Shown: positions 1 through 9,193, counted from the first letter of the stretch. The stretch is DNA of 64,000 bases from Streptomyces gelaticus (GCF_014649535.1 NZ_BMTF01000008.1:62001-126000); one strand, 5' to 3'. The notes: generated by a model not told the origin, from the letters alone. Numbers and translations: made by a program.

Positions 1-1628
1 GGCAGCCCGCCGCACGGGGCGGAGTCCAGGCCGCGCGCCCGCGCCCAGGCCTTCACCTCGCGGGCGAGCCGGGTGAACGCCGCCCGGTGCGGGTCCGCCG
101 CCGCGAGCACGGCGTCCGCGTCGCTCACCGCGCTGAGCGCCGTGGCCGCCGCCCCGCCCAGCTCGGCGCGCCGGGCCACCGCCTCGGCCGGAGGGAGCGC
201 GCCCGTCGCCACGGTCACCAGGTCCACCCCGCGCCCGCCGAGCGAGAGGCGCAGCCCCGGTACGCGGGCACCGGTCACCTCGCGCAGCCGCTCGGCATCC
301 GGCAGGGCCGCGGCCAGCCGCTCCCGTATCCCCGGCAGATCCACGGCACCGGGCAGCGCCGCGACCAGGTCCACGTCCGCGCCGGGCAGCGCACAGCCCA
401 TCCGCCGGGAGCCGGCCAGGTGGACGGAGCCTTCGGGCAGGGCGGCGGCCACCCGGCGCAGCGCATCGGCCGCGCACGCCTCCTCCGTCGCGTCCGTGTC
501 CGCCTGCGCCCGCTCCGCCGCATCGGCGGTCAGCTCGACCCGTACCCCGAAGTGGTCCGAGACATACAGCCCGTCCGTCGTCGGCACGGTGCCCAGCAGC
601 ACCGCCGAGACGGGCCGCAGCCGCTCCGAGCGGACCAGGACCCTGTCCAGCCGGGACGCCCGCCCGGACAGGGAGGAGACCGCCGCCAGCGGGTTGACCG
701 ACGGGTCGAAGGTGGGCGTCCGGTCGTCCGGGCCGTGCACCCGGCTCCAGGCGTCCGCCATCGCCAGCCGGTCCTGCGGGGTGTCCCCGCCGTCGTTGAA
801 GTCGCCGAGCAGTGTCACATCGCCCTCGACGGCCGCCAACCCCGTTGCCAGATCGGCCAGTTCGGCATCGCGCCGGCCGACGCCGTCGGCCGAGTGGTCG
901 CTGCTGAGGTGAGTCACCGCGACCGTGACCGGCCCGTCCGGCCCGTCCACAACCACCGCCGCGACCGCCTTGTGCGGGCCCAGGACATGCAGTCCCGCCT
1001 CACGCACCGGCACCCTGCTGAGCAGCAGCAGCCCGCAGTCGGCGACGTCCCGGTCGGCCGGATCGGCCCACAGCGTGTAGCCGTCGCGGACCCAGGACGC
1101 CGCCAACAGCAGGGCGAGCAGGGCCGGTTCGGCTTCCTGGAGGGCGATGACGTCGGCGTCCGCACCGCGCAGGGCGTCGAGCAGGAGCGGCCGGCGCCGG
1201 GCGGTGTCGATGCGGTCGCTGTCGTAGCGGTCCCAGAGGGTGTTCCAGGTCAGCAGCGTCAGCGGACCGGGGGCCGGTGCGGGCGCCGGTACGTCCTCGG
1301 GCACCGGCGCCCAGGCGGCCTGCGACGCGGAGTACACGTGCGGTGTGCGGGAGACGAAGTACGGGGACGGCAGTCGGCGCGGGGTGCGCACCCGCCCGGC
1401 GTCCGTCGCGTCGATCCGGTCGACGCCCGAGGACCGGTCCCACACCACCTCGCCGTCCGCCTCGAAGAACAGCACCCGGTGCCAGGGGATCTCCCCGCCG
1501 GGCGTGAAGCGGGGCAGCGGCACCCGCTTGGGGACCGTCCCGCGCTGCGCCACGCCCAGCACGAAACGCGCCGGATCGAACCGGGAGTCCCAGCGGACCC
1601 GGTGGTAGATCTCCTCACTGGTACGCAT
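1..1628 (-). CDS. Multidomain RNA-repair protein (MJ1316/DUF504 + EEP phosphatase + poly(A)-polymerase-type nucleotidyltransferase), partial
   Basis: The gene runs off the left edge, so only its first 542 codons are visible. Residues 1-80 (beginning MRTSEEIYHRVRWDSRFD) look like the MJ1316/DUF504 domain, proposed in the literature to recognise processed RNA ends. Residues 122-365 are an endonuclease/exonuclease/phosphatase domain with LTWNT (N129), LQEAE (E165), LLGDFND (D276, N278) and SDHFGV (D358, H359). From about residue 385 there is a nucleotidyltransferase core of GS...DVD type (GSRRMG, then D418 and D420), as in poly(A) polymerases and CCA-adding enzymes. Its ATG follows directly on the stop codon of the upstream RNA ligase/kinase gene, so the two are probably co-transcribed and coupled. 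Inference: an RNA healing and sealing enzyme. Substrate and C-terminal domains cannot be seen. The family call is good; the precise role is open. Confidence 0.82.
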   Translation of the reverse strand, partial: MRTSEEIYHRVRWDSRFDPARFVLGVAQRGTVPKRVPLPRFTPGGEIPWHRVLFFEADGEVVWDRSSGVDRIDATDAGRVRTPRRLPSPYFVSRTPHVYSASQAAWAPVPEDVPAPAPAPGPLTLLTWNTLWDRYDSDRIDTARRRPLLLDALRGADADVIALQEAEPALLALLLAASWVRDGYTLWADPADRDVADCGLLLLSRVPVREAGLHVLGPHKAVAAVVVDGPDGPVTVAVTHLSSDHSADGVGRRDAELADLATGLAAVEGDVTLLGDFNDGGDTPQDRLAMADAWSRVHGPDDRTPTFDPSVNPLAAVSSLSGRASRLDRVLVRSERLRPVSAVLLGTVPTTDGLYVSDHFGVRVELTADAAERAQADTDATEEACAADALRRVAAALPEGSVHLAGSRRMGCALPGADVDLVAALPGAVDLPGIRERLAAALPDAERLREVTGARVPGLRLSLGGRGVDLVTVATGALPPAEAVARRAELGGAAATALSAVSDADAVLAAADPHRAAFTRLAREVKAWARARGLDSAPCGGL

Positions 1629-3299
1629 CTACGCCCTGTCCTCCACGGTTCCGCTCGCGCCGACGTACCAGGTGCGGTGCGCCTGGCCGGGGTACGGGGG
1701 CACGAATCTGCGCAGCTGTGCGGTCAGCACCCCGGGCGGCACCGGATGGCTGCGGCGTTCGTTGCGGCGGATCAGCTCCGCCTCGTCGACCAGCGCCACG
1801 GCGTGGGTGAGCAGCGCGTCCCTGCGCCGGGCGACCGCATGCACCAGGGAGCGCTGGTGCGCGTTGAGCGAGGTGGCGTCCCAGACGATGGTGGAGTTCG
1901 TGGCGAGTGCGGCGTCCAGCCGGTCGAGTCCCTCGCGCAGCACCTCCCCGTTGGCCTTCTGGTCGGCGCGCGAGCCCCGGGCAAGGCGCAGGTCGTCGAG
2001 CGAGAGATACGTGTCGACGCCGGGCAGCGCGCGGGCGAAGGTGCTCTTGCCGCTGCCGGACGGGCCGACCAGCTGGACCAGGCGCGGGAAGTCCCCGGAC
2101 CGCCAGCGCCAGGTCGCGGCGACGGCCTCCTCGGCGGTGGTGACCCGCCCCAGCGCGTACGCCTCACGGGCCTGCGCCAGGCAGCGGTCGGCGGCGTCCG
2201 GCTCCAGGTCCTCGAACGCCTCCCGAAGTCCGGCCGGTTCGCCCACCTCCTCCGCGTGCAGCGCCGACCACTCCACCTGCTCGCGCGCCCCGGCGGTGTC
2301 CGCCACCGCGGCGGCCAGCGCGTGCAGCAGCGGCAGATCGGCGGCGAACGACATCCGGACCAGCCCGGAGCGGCGCTCCTCGTCCGGGTACGGGCGGTGC
2401 AGCCCGGGGTACAGCCCGACGAGGTCCGCGACGCGGCGGGCGAGCGGCATCCCGAGCGTCGGGGCCAGCGCGGGCGCGAGTGCGGCGCGGCGGGAGCGGT
2501 GCAGCAGCGCGGCCAGCACCCCGGTCAGCCGGTCTTCTCCGGTCCGGCCCAGTGCGTCGAGGGCGTCGGCCATCGCGTGGGCGGCTCGGGGGTCCCCCGC
2601 GTCCGTGCCCGCGGCGGCGGCCAGCGCCGCCGCGTCGAGGGGCGCTCCGGACCGTACGGCCCACAGGGCGGCGGCCGGGCCGAGTCCGTTCTCTACGACG
2701 GCGGTGTGCATCCAGTGCGTACCGGTCTGTACGTGACCGGGCCGCACCCACTTGGCCACCAGCCGCCCGAAGTCCGCCGCCCCGAAGCCGTCCACGGGCC
2801 GTACGACGTACCCCTCCTGCCGTCCGGTGTCAGGCTTCAGCGCCCGCAGCGCCCTTTCGGCGCGGGCGTCGAACACTCCGCGCCACAGCACGGGCGGCAC
2901 CGGTATCCCCAGCCCCCGCAGGAACACCACGGTCCGGTCCCAGTCCAGGCAGCGCTCCCCGTCCCAGACGGAGAAGCCGTAGAAGAAGCTCTCCAGGCCG
3001 TCGTACGGGATCGAGTGGCGCGCGAACATGTTCTCGCCGCAGACCCGCCACCCGTCGGGGATGCGTGCCCCGACCCGGCCCTGGAGCGCCTTCACCCAGC
3101 CTCGCGAGGGGTGGTGGGCGGAGTCGAGGGAGCGGGCGTGGAGCCCGTCGGCGTAGAGCGTGGTGTTCTCGCCGTCCAGCTTCTCGGTGACGACGACCTC
3201 GCGGCCGGTCAGTGCGGCGAGACCGGCGATCCGTACGTCGTCCGAGGTGGCTCCGGGGGACCAGGGCAGGTGGGCGGTGCGCGGATAGTGCGTACGCAT
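1629..3299 (-). CDS. RNA ligase fused to a polynucleotide-kinase-like P-loop domain
   Basis: The protein has 556 residues. Residues 1-200 are a nucleotidyltransferase-type RNA ligase: motif I EKLDGEN with the presumed adenylated lysine K40, a FFYGFSVWDG motif III region, motif IV QEGYVVR at about 161-167 and motif V VAKWVRP with K183. Residues 200-400 are an alpha-helical region I do not recognise. Residues 407-556 are a P-loop kinase-like domain with GPSGSGKST at about 412-420, resembling T4 Pnkp-type 5'-OH kinases. I chose the ATG at 3299 (MRTHYPRT) because it has an AGAGG about 10 nt upstream and begins just before the conserved ligase region; an in-frame extension to 3482 would run into the S10 promoter region. 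It is the first gene of a minus-strand pair with the MJ1316/EEP/nucleotidyltransferase gene. Expected role: phosphorylating and joining broken RNA ends in the cytoplasm. Confidence 0.85.
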   Translation of the reverse strand: MRTHYPRTAHLPWSPGATSDDVRIAGLAALTGREVVVTEKLDGENTTLYADGLHARSLDSAHHPSRGWVKALQGRVGARIPDGWRVCGENMFARHSIPYDGLESFFYGFSVWDGERCLDWDRTVVFLRGLGIPVPPVLWRGVFDARAERALRALKPDTGRQEGYVVRPVDGFGAADFGRLVAKWVRPGHVQTGTHWMHTAVVENGLGPAAALWAVRSGAPLDAAALAAAAGTDAGDPRAAHAMADALDALGRTGEDRLTGVLAALLHRSRRAALAPALAPTLGMPLARRVADLVGLYPGLHRPYPDEERRSGLVRMSFAADLPLLHALAAAVADTAGAREQVEWSALHAEEVGEPAGLREAFEDLEPDAADRCLAQAREAYALGRVTTAEEAVAATWRWRSGDFPRLVQLVGPSGSGKSTFARALPGVDTYLSLDDLRLARGSRADQKANGEVLREGLDRLDAALATNSTIVWDATSLNAHQRSLVHAVARRRDALLTHAVALVDEAELIRRNERRSHPVPPGVLTAQLRRFVPPYPGQAHRTWYVGASGTVEDRA

Positions 3300-3416
3300 G
3301 ATCGATGCCTCTGGTGACGACGGTGTGCCCGGCCGGCCACTGTAGGCACGGCGGCACACACCGCTCGACCCGATTACATCGGGGCGCCCGGCATGACTCC
3401 GACTGCGCGCCCGCGT

Positions 3417-3444
3417 TTGACCGGGCGACCACGGGAGGTAAGAT
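3417..3444 (+). promoter_or_regulatory. Candidate promoter of the S10 operon
   Basis: TTGACC (3417-3422) is followed after 16 bp by TAAGAT (3439-3444); read as TTTGAC the spacer is 17 bp. This matches the vegetative (HrdB-type) consensus well. A start near 3451 would give a leader of about 355 nt before rpsJ. No experimental start site is known to me, so this is a sequence-based prediction. Confidence 0.6.
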
Positions 3445-3806
3445 CCCCGCCCGATTGGCCAGGCTCGCGCGCCGTATGGCACACTGACCAGGTTGCTCGG
3501 TTGAGTGTCAATGCTGCGCGCCTCCCGCCGGGAGGACCGGAAGCGAGTCCCACAGTACTCGTCGACCCCTTGCGGGTCGGACGTACGGGAATCTTCCGGG
3601 AAGCGTCAGTGGGGCACCGGCCAGGCACCCGGTGGGTGTTCCGCCCCCGGTCCTGCGGTCCTCGGGCCCGCACCCCCTTGGTTGGGAAATCCTTCGGGAG
3701 ATCTGCGTAGAGGGGATGCGACACGCCCGACCGCGTGGGTCGGAGGTGGAGTCGTCAGAGCTCCCGGGTTCCAGAGCGTTTACGAGAGACAGGACTACTA
3801 GTAGCC
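3445..3806 (+). promoter_or_regulatory. Long 5' leader of the S10 operon
   Basis: About 360 nt without a convincing gene. It contains several small inverted repeats: CCTCCC-GCC-GGGAGG at 3521-3535, CCGACC-GCGT-GGGTCGG in the segment ending near 3741, and the palindrome CTACTAGTAG at 3795-3804 two bases before the rpsJ ATG, next to its weak Shine-Dalgarno (ACAGGAC). Long structured leaders of S10 operons are regulated by L4 in enterobacteria; whether that holds here cannot be told from sequence. The remaining intergenic part (3300-3416) shows no further clear signal and probably holds the minus-strand promoter of the RNA-repair genes. Confidence 0.4.
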
Positions 3807-4115
3807 ATGGCGGGACAGAAGATCCGCATCCGGCTCAAGGCCTACGACCACGAGGTCATCGACTCCTCGGCGAAGAAGATCGTCGAGACGGTGACCCGCA
3901 CTGGTGCGTCGGTCGCGGGCCCGGTGCCGCTGCCCACTGAGAAGAACGTGTACTGCGTCATCAAGTCGCCGCACAAGTACAAGGACTCGCGCGAGCACTT
4001 CGAGATGCGCACGCACAAGCGCCTCATCGACATCCTCGACCCCACGCCGAAGACGGTTGACTCGCTGATGCGTCTCGACCTGCCGGCGGGCGTCGACATC
4101 GAGATCAAGCTCTGA
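3807..4115 (+). CDS. rpsJ: 30S ribosomal protein S10
   Basis: A 102-residue S10 ([16 protein letters not shown]...), normal length for the family and similar along its whole length. S10 sits in the 30S head and, as NusE, joins NusB in antitermination complexes. The ATG at 3807 is chosen because the conserved N-terminus starts there; a longer in-frame extension upstream is not conserved S10 sequence. It is the first gene of the S10 operon. Its Shine-Dalgarno is weak (ACAGGAC) and overlaps a CTACTAGTAG palindrome. Confidence 0.98.
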   Translation: MAGQKIRIRLKAYDHEVIDSSAKKIVETVTRTGASVAGPVPLPTEKNVYCVIKSPHKYKDSREHFEMRTHKRLIDILDPTPKTVDSLMRLDLPAGVDIEIKL

Positions 4116-4128
4116 GGTGACGCGCGAG

Positions 4129-4773
4129 ATGGCTAAGAACATTAAGGGCGTCCTGGGCGAGAAGCTCGGCATGACCCAGGTCTGGGACGAGAACAACCGG
4201 GTCGTCCCGGTGACCGTCGTCAAGGCCGGGCCCTGCGTCGTCACCCAGGTCCGCACCAACGACAACGACGGCTACGAGGCAGTCCAGATCGCCTTCGGCG
4301 AGATCGACCCCCGCAAGGTGAACAAGCCCCTCAAGGGCCACTTCGCCAAGGCCGACGTGACCCCGCGCCGCCACCTGGTGGAGCTCCGCACCCCTGACGC
4401 CAGCGAGTACACGCTGGGCCAGGAAGTCACTGCCGAGGTGTTCGAGTCCGGCGTCAAGGTCGACGTCACGGGCAAGAGCAAGGGCAAGGGCTTCGCCGGT
4501 GTGATGAAGCGTCACAACTTCAAGGGTGGCAAGGCGTCCCACGGTGCCCACCGTGTGCACCGTATGCCCGGCTCCATCGGTGGCTGTGCCACCCCCGGCC
4601 GTGTCTTCAAGGGCATGCGCATGGCGGGTCGTATGGGCAACGAGCGGGTCACCACCCAGAACCTGACCATCCACGCGGTTGACGCGGAGAAGGGTCTGCT
4701 CCTCATCAAGGGCGCAGTCCCTGGTCCGAACGGCGGCCTCGTCCTGGTCCGCACCGCGGCCAAGGGGGCTTGA
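4129..4773 (+). CDS. rplC: 50S ribosomal protein L3
   Basis: L3, 214 residues, binds 23S rRNA close to the peptidyl transferase centre early in 50S assembly. The protein begins [19 protein letters not shown] and contains the typical loop with [19 protein letters not shown] and [17 protein letters not shown] 12 bases upstream is in frame, but the GAGGTGA Shine-Dalgarno at 4114-4120 is correctly spaced only for the ATG at 4129. It follows rpsJ after 13 bp. Confidence 0.98.
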   Translation: MAKNIKGVLGEKLGMTQVWDENNRVVPVTVVKAGPCVVTQVRTNDNDGYEAVQIAFGEIDPRKVNKPLKGHFAKADVTPRRHLVELRTPDASEYTLGQEVTAEVFESGVKVDVTGKSKGKGFAGVMKRHNFKGGKASHGAHRVHRMPGSIGGCATPGRVFKGMRMAGRMGNERVTTQNLTIHAVDAEKGLLLIKGAVPGPNGGLVLVRTAAKGA

Positions 4774-4780
4774 GGAACCG

Positions 4781-5431
4781 ATGAGCACCATTGACATCCT
4801 TTCGCCGGCAGGCGACAAGGCCGGGACCGTCGAGCTCCCCGCGGAGATCTTCGACGCCAAGACCAGCGTTCCGCTGATCCACCAGGTCGTTGTCGCGCAG
4901 CTGGCAGCTGCCCGTCAGGGCACGCACAAGACCAAGACCCGCGGCGAGGTCCGTGGTGGTGGGCGCAAGCCGTACCGCCAGAAGGGCACCGGCCGCGCGC
5001 GCCAGGGTTCGACCCGTGCGCCGCAGTTCGCCGGCGGTGGCGTCGTCCACGGTCCGCAGCCGCGTGACTACTCGCAGCGGACCCCGAAGAAGATGAAGGC
5101 CGCCGCCCTGCGCGGTGCCCTCTCGGACCGGGCCCGTCACTCGCGCATCCACGTCGTCACCGGCGTGGTCGAGGGTGCCGTCTCCACCAAGGCCGCCAAG
5201 ACGCTGTTCGGCAAGATCTCGGAGCGCAAGAACCTGCTCCTGGTCGCCGACCGCTCCGACGAGGCCGCGTGGCTGTCCGCCCGCAACCTGCCCCAGGTGC
5301 ACATCCTGGAGCCGGGCCAGCTGAACACGTACGACGTGATCGTCTCTGACGACGTGGTCTTCACCCAGGCCGCCCTCGAGTCCTTCGTGTCTGGCCCCCA
5401 GACCGCTGAGACCGAAGGGAGCGACGCCTGA
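4781..5431 (+). CDS. rplD: 50S ribosomal protein L4
   Basis: L4 of 216 residues. It binds 23S rRNA and lines the exit tunnel through the extended loop seen here as [27 protein letters not shown] sequence (about residues 45-75). The ATG at 4781 follows TTGAGGAACCG, giving a GAGGA Shine-Dalgarno. In Escherichia coli L4 is also the feedback regulator of its operon; that role is not established here. The stop codon overlaps the rplW start by one base (TGATG). Confidence 0.98.
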   Translation: MSTIDILSPAGDKAGTVELPAEIFDAKTSVPLIHQVVVAQLAAARQGTHKTKTRGEVRGGGRKPYRQKGTGRARQGSTRAPQFAGGGVVHGPQPRDYSQRTPKKMKAAALRGALSDRARHSRIHVVTGVVEGAVSTKAAKTLFGKISERKNLLLVADRSDEAAWLSARNLPQVHILEPGQLNTYDVIVSDDVVFTQAALESFVSGPQTAETEGSDA

Positions 5432-5754
5432 TGAGCGAGGCGACCGTTACCAGCAAGACCTACTCGGACCCGCGCGACGTTCTCGTCAAGCCGGTTGTTT
5501 CCGAGAAGAGCTACGCGCTGCTCGACGAGAACAAGTACACGTTCATCGTCGCGCCCGGCTCCAACAAGACCCAGATCAAGCAGGCCGTGGAAGCGGTCTT
5601 CTCGGTCAAGGTCACCGGGGTCAACACGATCAACCGGCAGGGCAAGCGCAAGCGCACCCGCACCGGTTTCGGCAAGCGCGCCGACACGAAGCGCGCCATC
5701 GTGACCCTCGCCGAGGGCGACCGTATCGACATCTTCGGCGGTCCGACCGCCTAA
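5431..5754 (+). CDS. rplW: 50S ribosomal protein L23
   Basis: L23 of 107 residues, a component of the tunnel exit that docks signal recognition particle and trigger factor. The sequence shows the usual [16 protein letters not shown] opening and the [20 protein letters not shown] basic loop. It is translationally coupled to rplD through a one-base TGATG overlap. Length is normal for the family. Confidence 0.97.
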   Translation: MSEATVTSKTYSDPRDVLVKPVVSEKSYALLDENKYTFIVAPGSNKTQIKQAVEAVFSVKVTGVNTINRQGKRKRTRTGFGKRADTKRAIVTLAEGDRIDIFGGPTA

Positions 5755-5794
5755 GGGCGGTCTGGATCGTCCGAAATCGGACGAGGACTGAGAA

Positions 5795-6631
5795 ATGGGT
5801 ATCCGCAAGTACAAGCCGACGACCCCGGGCCGTCGTGGCTCCAGCGTCGCCGACTTTGTCGAGATCACGCGGTCCACGCCGGAGAAGTCGCTGGTCCGCC
5901 CCCTGCACAACAAGGGCGGCCGTAACAACGCCGGTCGTGTGACCGTTCGCCACCAGGGTGGTGGCCACAAGCGCGCCTACCGCGTGATCGACTTCCGTCG
6001 TCACGACAAGGACGGCGTGCCGGCCAAGGTCGCGCACATCGAGTACGACCCCAACCGCACCGCGCGCATCGCGCTCCTGCACTACGCGGACGGCGAGAAG
6101 CGCTACATCATCGCGCCGCGTGGCCTGTCGCAGGGCGACCGTGTCGAGAACGGCCCGGCCGCCGACATCAAGCCCGGCAACAACCTGGCGCTGCGCAACA
6201 TCCCGGTCGGTACGACCATCCACGCCATCGAGCTGCGGCCCGGCGGCGGCGCGAAGTTCGCCCGTTCCGCGGGTGCCTCCGTGCAGCTGCTGGCGAAGGA
6301 GGGCACCATGGCCCACCTTCGTATGCCGTCGGGTGAGATCCGCCTGGTCGACGCCCGCTGCCGCGCCACCATCGGCGAGGTCGGCAACGCCGAGCAGTCG
6401 AACATCAACTGGGGCAAGGCCGGCCGCATGCGCTGGAAGGGCGTTCGCCCGACCGTCCGCGGTGTCGCGATGAACCCGGTTGACCACCCGCACGGTGGTG
6501 GTGAGGGCAAGACCTCCGGTGGTCGCCACCCGGTCTCCCCGTGGGGTCAGAAGGAGGGTCGTACTCGTTCGCCGAAGAAGGCCTCGAACAAGTACATCGT
6601 CCGCCGCCGCAAGACGAACAAGAAGCGCTAG
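5795..6631 (+). CDS. rplB: 50S ribosomal protein L2
   Basis: L2 of 278 residues, one of the most conserved 50S proteins, needed for subunit association and peptidyl transferase assembly. The C-terminal segment carries the invariant [16 protein letters not shown] motif with the functionally important histidine, followed by a basic tail ending KTNKKR. The Shine-Dalgarno is GAGGAC about 10 nt before the ATG. The 40-bp gap from rplW is short, so the gene is in the same transcript. Confidence 0.98.
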   Translation: MGIRKYKPTTPGRRGSSVADFVEITRSTPEKSLVRPLHNKGGRNNAGRVTVRHQGGGHKRAYRVIDFRRHDKDGVPAKVAHIEYDPNRTARIALLHYADGEKRYIIAPRGLSQGDRVENGPAADIKPGNNLALRNIPVGTTIHAIELRPGGGAKFARSAGASVQLLAKEGTMAHLRMPSGEIRLVDARCRATIGEVGNAEQSNINWGKAGRMRWKGVRPTVRGVAMNPVDHPHGGGEGKTSGGRHPVSPWGQKEGRTRSPKKASNKYIVRRRKTNKKR

Positions 6632-6643
6632 GAGCGGGTTTAG

Positions 6644-6925
6644 ATGCCGCGCAGTCTCAAGAAGGGACCCTTCGTTGACGGCCACCTCCTGAAGAAGGTG
6701 GACGCTCAGAACGAAGCCGGTACCAAGAACGTCATCAAGACCTGGTCCCGTCGCTCGATGATCATCCCGGCCATGCTGGGTCACACCATCGCGGTGCACA
6801 ACGGCAAGATCCACGTCCCGGTGTTCGTCACCGAGTCGATGGTCGGCCACAAGCTCGGCGAGTTCTCGCCGACTCGCACCTTCCGCGGCCACGTCAAGGA
6901 CGACCGGAAGTCGAAGCGCCGCTAA
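6644..6925 (+). CDS. rpsS: 30S ribosomal protein S19
   Basis: S19 of 93 residues, in the 30S head where it pairs with S13 near the A site. The N-terminus [19 protein letters not shown] and the core [24 protein letters not shown] are typical. It follows rplB after 12 bp, with AGGAGCGGG as Shine-Dalgarno. Confidence 0.98.
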   Translation: MPRSLKKGPFVDGHLLKKVDAQNEAGTKNVIKTWSRRSMIIPAMLGHTIAVHNGKIHVPVFVTESMVGHKLGEFSPTRTFRGHVKDDRKSKRR

Positions 6926-6967
6926 CCGCGGAGTGGAACGACTATGACTTACACCGAAGGGACAACC

Positions 6968-7315
6968 ATGGAAGCCAGGGCCCAGGCGCGGTACATCCGC
7001 GTCACGCCCATGAAGGCCCGCCGCGTGGTGGACCTCATCCGTGGCATGGATGCCACGGAGGCTCAGGCGGTCCTGCGTTTCGCCCCGCAGGCCGCGAGCG
7101 TGCCGGTTGGCAAGGTGCTGGACAGCGCCATCGCCAACGCAGCACACAACTACGACCACACCGACGCCTCCACGCTGGTCATCAGCGAGGCGTACGTGGA
7201 CGAGGGCCCGACCCTGAAGCGGTTCCGTCCGCGTGCCCAGGGCCGTGCCTACCGGATCCGTAAGCGGACCAGCCACATCACCGTGGTCGTCAGCAGCAAG
7301 GAAGGAACCCGGTAA
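6968..7315 (+). CDS. rplV: 50S ribosomal protein L22
   Basis: L22 of 115 residues from this start ([21 protein letters not shown]). It lines the exit tunnel, and its beta-hairpin tip is a classic macrolide-resistance site. Two in-frame ATGs exist: 6944 would add eight residues (MTYTEGTT), 6968 matches the conserved actinobacterial N-terminus and has GAAGGGA upstream. I prefer 6968 but 6944, with GGAG upstream, remains possible. The stop overlaps rpsC (TAATG). Confidence 0.95.
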   Translation: MEARAQARYIRVTPMKARRVVDLIRGMDATEAQAVLRFAPQAASVPVGKVLDSAIANAAHNYDHTDASTLVISEAYVDEGPTLKRFRPRAQGRAYRIRKRTSHITVVVSSKEGTR

Positions 7316-8154
7316 TGGGCCAGAAGGTAAACCCGCACGGGTTCCGGCTCGGCATTACCACGGACTTCAAGTCCCGTTGGTACGCCGACAAGCTGTACAA
7401 GGACTACGTCAAGGAAGACGTCGCCATTCGTCGCATGATGACGAAGGGCATGGAGCGGGCCGGCATCTCGAAGGTCGAGATCGAGCGCACCCGCGACCGC
7501 GTCCGCGTTGACATCCACACCGCCCGCCCGGGCATCGTCATCGGTCGCCGTGGCGCCGAGGCCGACCGCATCCGTGGCGAGCTGGAGAAGCTGACCGGCA
7601 AGCAGGTCCAGCTGAACATCCTCGAGGTCAAGAACCCCGAGGTGGACGCTCAGCTGGTGGCCCAGGCCGTCGCCGAGCAGCTCTCCTCCCGCGTCTCCTT
7701 CCGTCGTGCCATGCGCAAGAGCATGCAGAGCTCGATGAAGGCCGGCGCCAAGGGCATCAAGATCCAGTGCGGTGGCCGCCTCGGCGGCGCCGAGATGTCC
7801 CGTTCGGAGTTCTACCGCGAGGGCCGTGTGCCCCTGCACACGCTCCGCGCGAACGTCGACTACGGCTTCTTCGAGGCCAAGACGACCTTCGGCCGCATCG
7901 GCGTGAAGGTCTGGATCTACAAGGGCGACGTCAAGAACATCGCCGAGGTCCGCGCCGAGAACGCCGCTGCCCGCGCCGGCAACCGCCCGGCCCGTGGCGG
8001 CGCTGACCGCCCGGCCGGCCGCGGTGGCCGCGGTGGCGAGCGTGGCGGTCGCGGTCGCAAGCCGCAGCAGCAGTCGGCTCAGGCCGAGGCCCCCAAGGCC
8101 GAGGCTCCCGCCGCTGCCGCTCCGGCTGCCGAGAGCACCGGAACGGAGGCCTGA
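7315..8154 (+). CDS. rpsC: 30S ribosomal protein S3
   Basis: S3 of 279 residues, at the mRNA entry channel. A KH domain is visible ([18 protein letters not shown]). The last 60 or so residues are a low-complexity tail: Gly/Arg-rich ([13 protein letters not shown]), then Ala/Pro/Glu-rich ([15 protein letters not shown]). The family core ends before this tail, and tails of this type are common in actinobacteria. The start overlaps the rplV stop by one base. Confidence 0.97.
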   Translation: MGQKVNPHGFRLGITTDFKSRWYADKLYKDYVKEDVAIRRMMTKGMERAGISKVEIERTRDRVRVDIHTARPGIVIGRRGAEADRIRGELEKLTGKQVQLNILEVKNPEVDAQLVAQAVAEQLSSRVSFRRAMRKSMQSSMKAGAKGIKIQCGGRLGGAEMSRSEFYREGRVPLHTLRANVDYGFFEAKTTFGRIGVKVWIYKGDVKNIAEVRAENAAARAGNRPARGGADRPAGRGGRGGERGGRGRKPQQQSAQAEAPKAEAPAAAAPAAESTGTEA

Positions 8155-8159
8155 CCGAA

Positions 8160-8579
8160 ATGCTGATCCCCCGTAGGGTCAAGCACCGCAAGCAGCACCA
8201 CCCGAAGCGCAGCGGTATGTCCAAGGGTGGTACGCAGGTTGCGTTCGGCGAGTACGGCATCCAGGCGCTGACCCCGGCGTACGTGACGAACCGTCAGATC
8301 GAGGCAGCTCGTATCGCGATGACCCGTCACATCAAGCGTGGCGGCAAGGTCTGGATCAACATCTACCCGGACCGTCCCCTGACGAAGAAGCCGGCCGAGA
8401 CCCGCATGGGTTCCGGTAAGGGTTCTCCCGAGTGGTGGATCGCGAACGTCAAGCCGGGTCGCGTGATGTTCGAGCTGTCCTACCCGAACGAGAAGATTGC
8501 TCGTGAGGCGCTCACCCGCGCTGCTCACAAGCTTCCGATGAAGTGCCGCATCGTTCGGCGCGAGGCAGGTGAGGCGTGA
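8160..8579 (+). CDS. rplP: 50S ribosomal protein L16
   Basis: L16 of 139 residues, required for 50S maturation and for placing A-site tRNA. Typical [19 protein letters not shown] opening and [25 protein letters not shown] core. The ATG lies 5 bp after rpsC; its stop TGA overlaps the first base of rpmC. Confidence 0.98.
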   Translation: MLIPRRVKHRKQHHPKRSGMSKGGTQVAFGEYGIQALTPAYVTNRQIEAARIAMTRHIKRGGKVWINIYPDRPLTKKPAETRMGSGKGSPEWWIANVKPGRVMFELSYPNEKIAREALTRAAHKLPMKCRIVRREAGEA

Positions 8580-8803
8580 TGTCGGCCGGAACCAAGGCGT
8601 CCGAGCTGCGCGAGCTGGGCAACGAGGAGCTGCTCAACAAGCTCCGCGAGGCCAAGGAAGAGCTGTTCAACCTCCGCTTCCAGGCGGCGACCGGGCAGCT
8701 CGAGAACCACGGTCGGCTCAAGTCCGTCCGTAAGGACATCGCCCGGATCTACACCCTGATGCGCGAGCGCGAGCTGGGCATCGAGACGGTGGAGAGCGTC
8801 TGA
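8579..8803 (+). CDS. rpmC: 50S ribosomal protein L29
   Basis: L29 of 74 residues, a two-helix protein at the tunnel exit beside L23. Core: [27 protein letters not shown]. The ATG at 8579 overlaps the rplP stop. A GTG three bases earlier is in frame but adds only one residue. The stop overlaps rpsQ by one base. Confidence 0.96.
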   Translation: MSAGTKASELRELGNEELLNKLREAKEELFNLRFQAATGQLENHGRLKSVRKDIARIYTLMRERELGIETVESV

Positions 8804-9087
8804 TGAGCGAGAAGACTGTGACTGAGACCAACACCGACCGCGGTTTCCGCAAGACCCGTGAGGGTCTGGTCGTCAGCGACAAGATGGACAAGACCGTCGT
8901 CGTCGCTGTCGAGGACCGTGTCAAGCACGCGCTGTACGGCAAGGTCATCCGCCGTACGAACAAGCTCAAGGCGCACGACGAGCAGAACGCCGCCGGCGTC
9001 GGCGACCGCGTCCTCCTGATGGAGACCCGGCCGCTGTCCGCCACGAAGCGGTGGCGCGTCGTCGAGATCCTCGAGAAGGCCAAGTAA
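8803..9087 (+). CDS. rpsQ: 30S ribosomal protein S17
   Basis: S17 of 94 residues, an OB-fold primary 16S rRNA-binding protein. It shows [26 protein letters not shown] and [23 protein letters not shown]. It is the last gene of the S10 operon, coupled to rpmC by a TGATG overlap. Downstream come two hairpins and a 106-bp gap before rplN. Confidence 0.97.
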   Translation: MSEKTVTETNTDRGFRKTREGLVVSDKMDKTVVVAVEDRVKHALYGKVIRRTNKLKAHDEQNAAGVGDRVLLMETRPLSATKRWRVVEILEKAK

Positions 9088-9090
9088 TTC

Positions 9091-9110
9091 CTGAGGGGCA
9101 TTCCCCTCAG
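9091..9110 (+). terminator. Hairpin after rpsQ (S10/spc boundary), first
   Basis: A perfect 8-bp stem (CTGAGGGG / CCCCTCAG) with a 4-nt loop begins 3 bp after the rpsQ stop. No long T-run follows, so it may only attenuate or mark an mRNA 3' end. Confidence 0.5.
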
Positions 9111-9128
9111 GCAAGTTCCGCCAGGCTC

Positions 9129-9164
9129 GGCGGGGGTCCGCTCCGTGACGGAGTGGCCCCCGCC
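9129..9164 (+). terminator. Hairpin after rpsQ (S10/spc boundary), second
   Basis: A long stem-loop: GGCGGGGG pairs with CCCCCGCC, continued by CC/GG, a G-T wobble and CTCCG/CGGAG around a TGA loop, with a one-base bulge. It lies just upstream of the rplN Shine-Dalgarno and marks the operon boundary conserved in many bacteria. Its effect (partial terminator, processing site or rplN translation control) cannot be decided from sequence. Confidence 0.5.
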
Positions 9165-9193
9165 GGGAACCGGCAGACGATCAGGAGATAGAC

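Noticed and set aside
87..3317. A 1076-codon open frame on the plus strand opposite the RNA-repair genes
   Set aside because: It is antisense to two genes with clear catalytic motifs, and is rich in Arg, Gly and Pro as expected for the shadow frame of GC-rich coding DNA.
5630..7276. A 548-codon minus-strand frame opposite rplW-rplB-rpsS-rplV
   Set aside because: Shadow of ribosomal protein genes: the sequence has no domain and no start signal.
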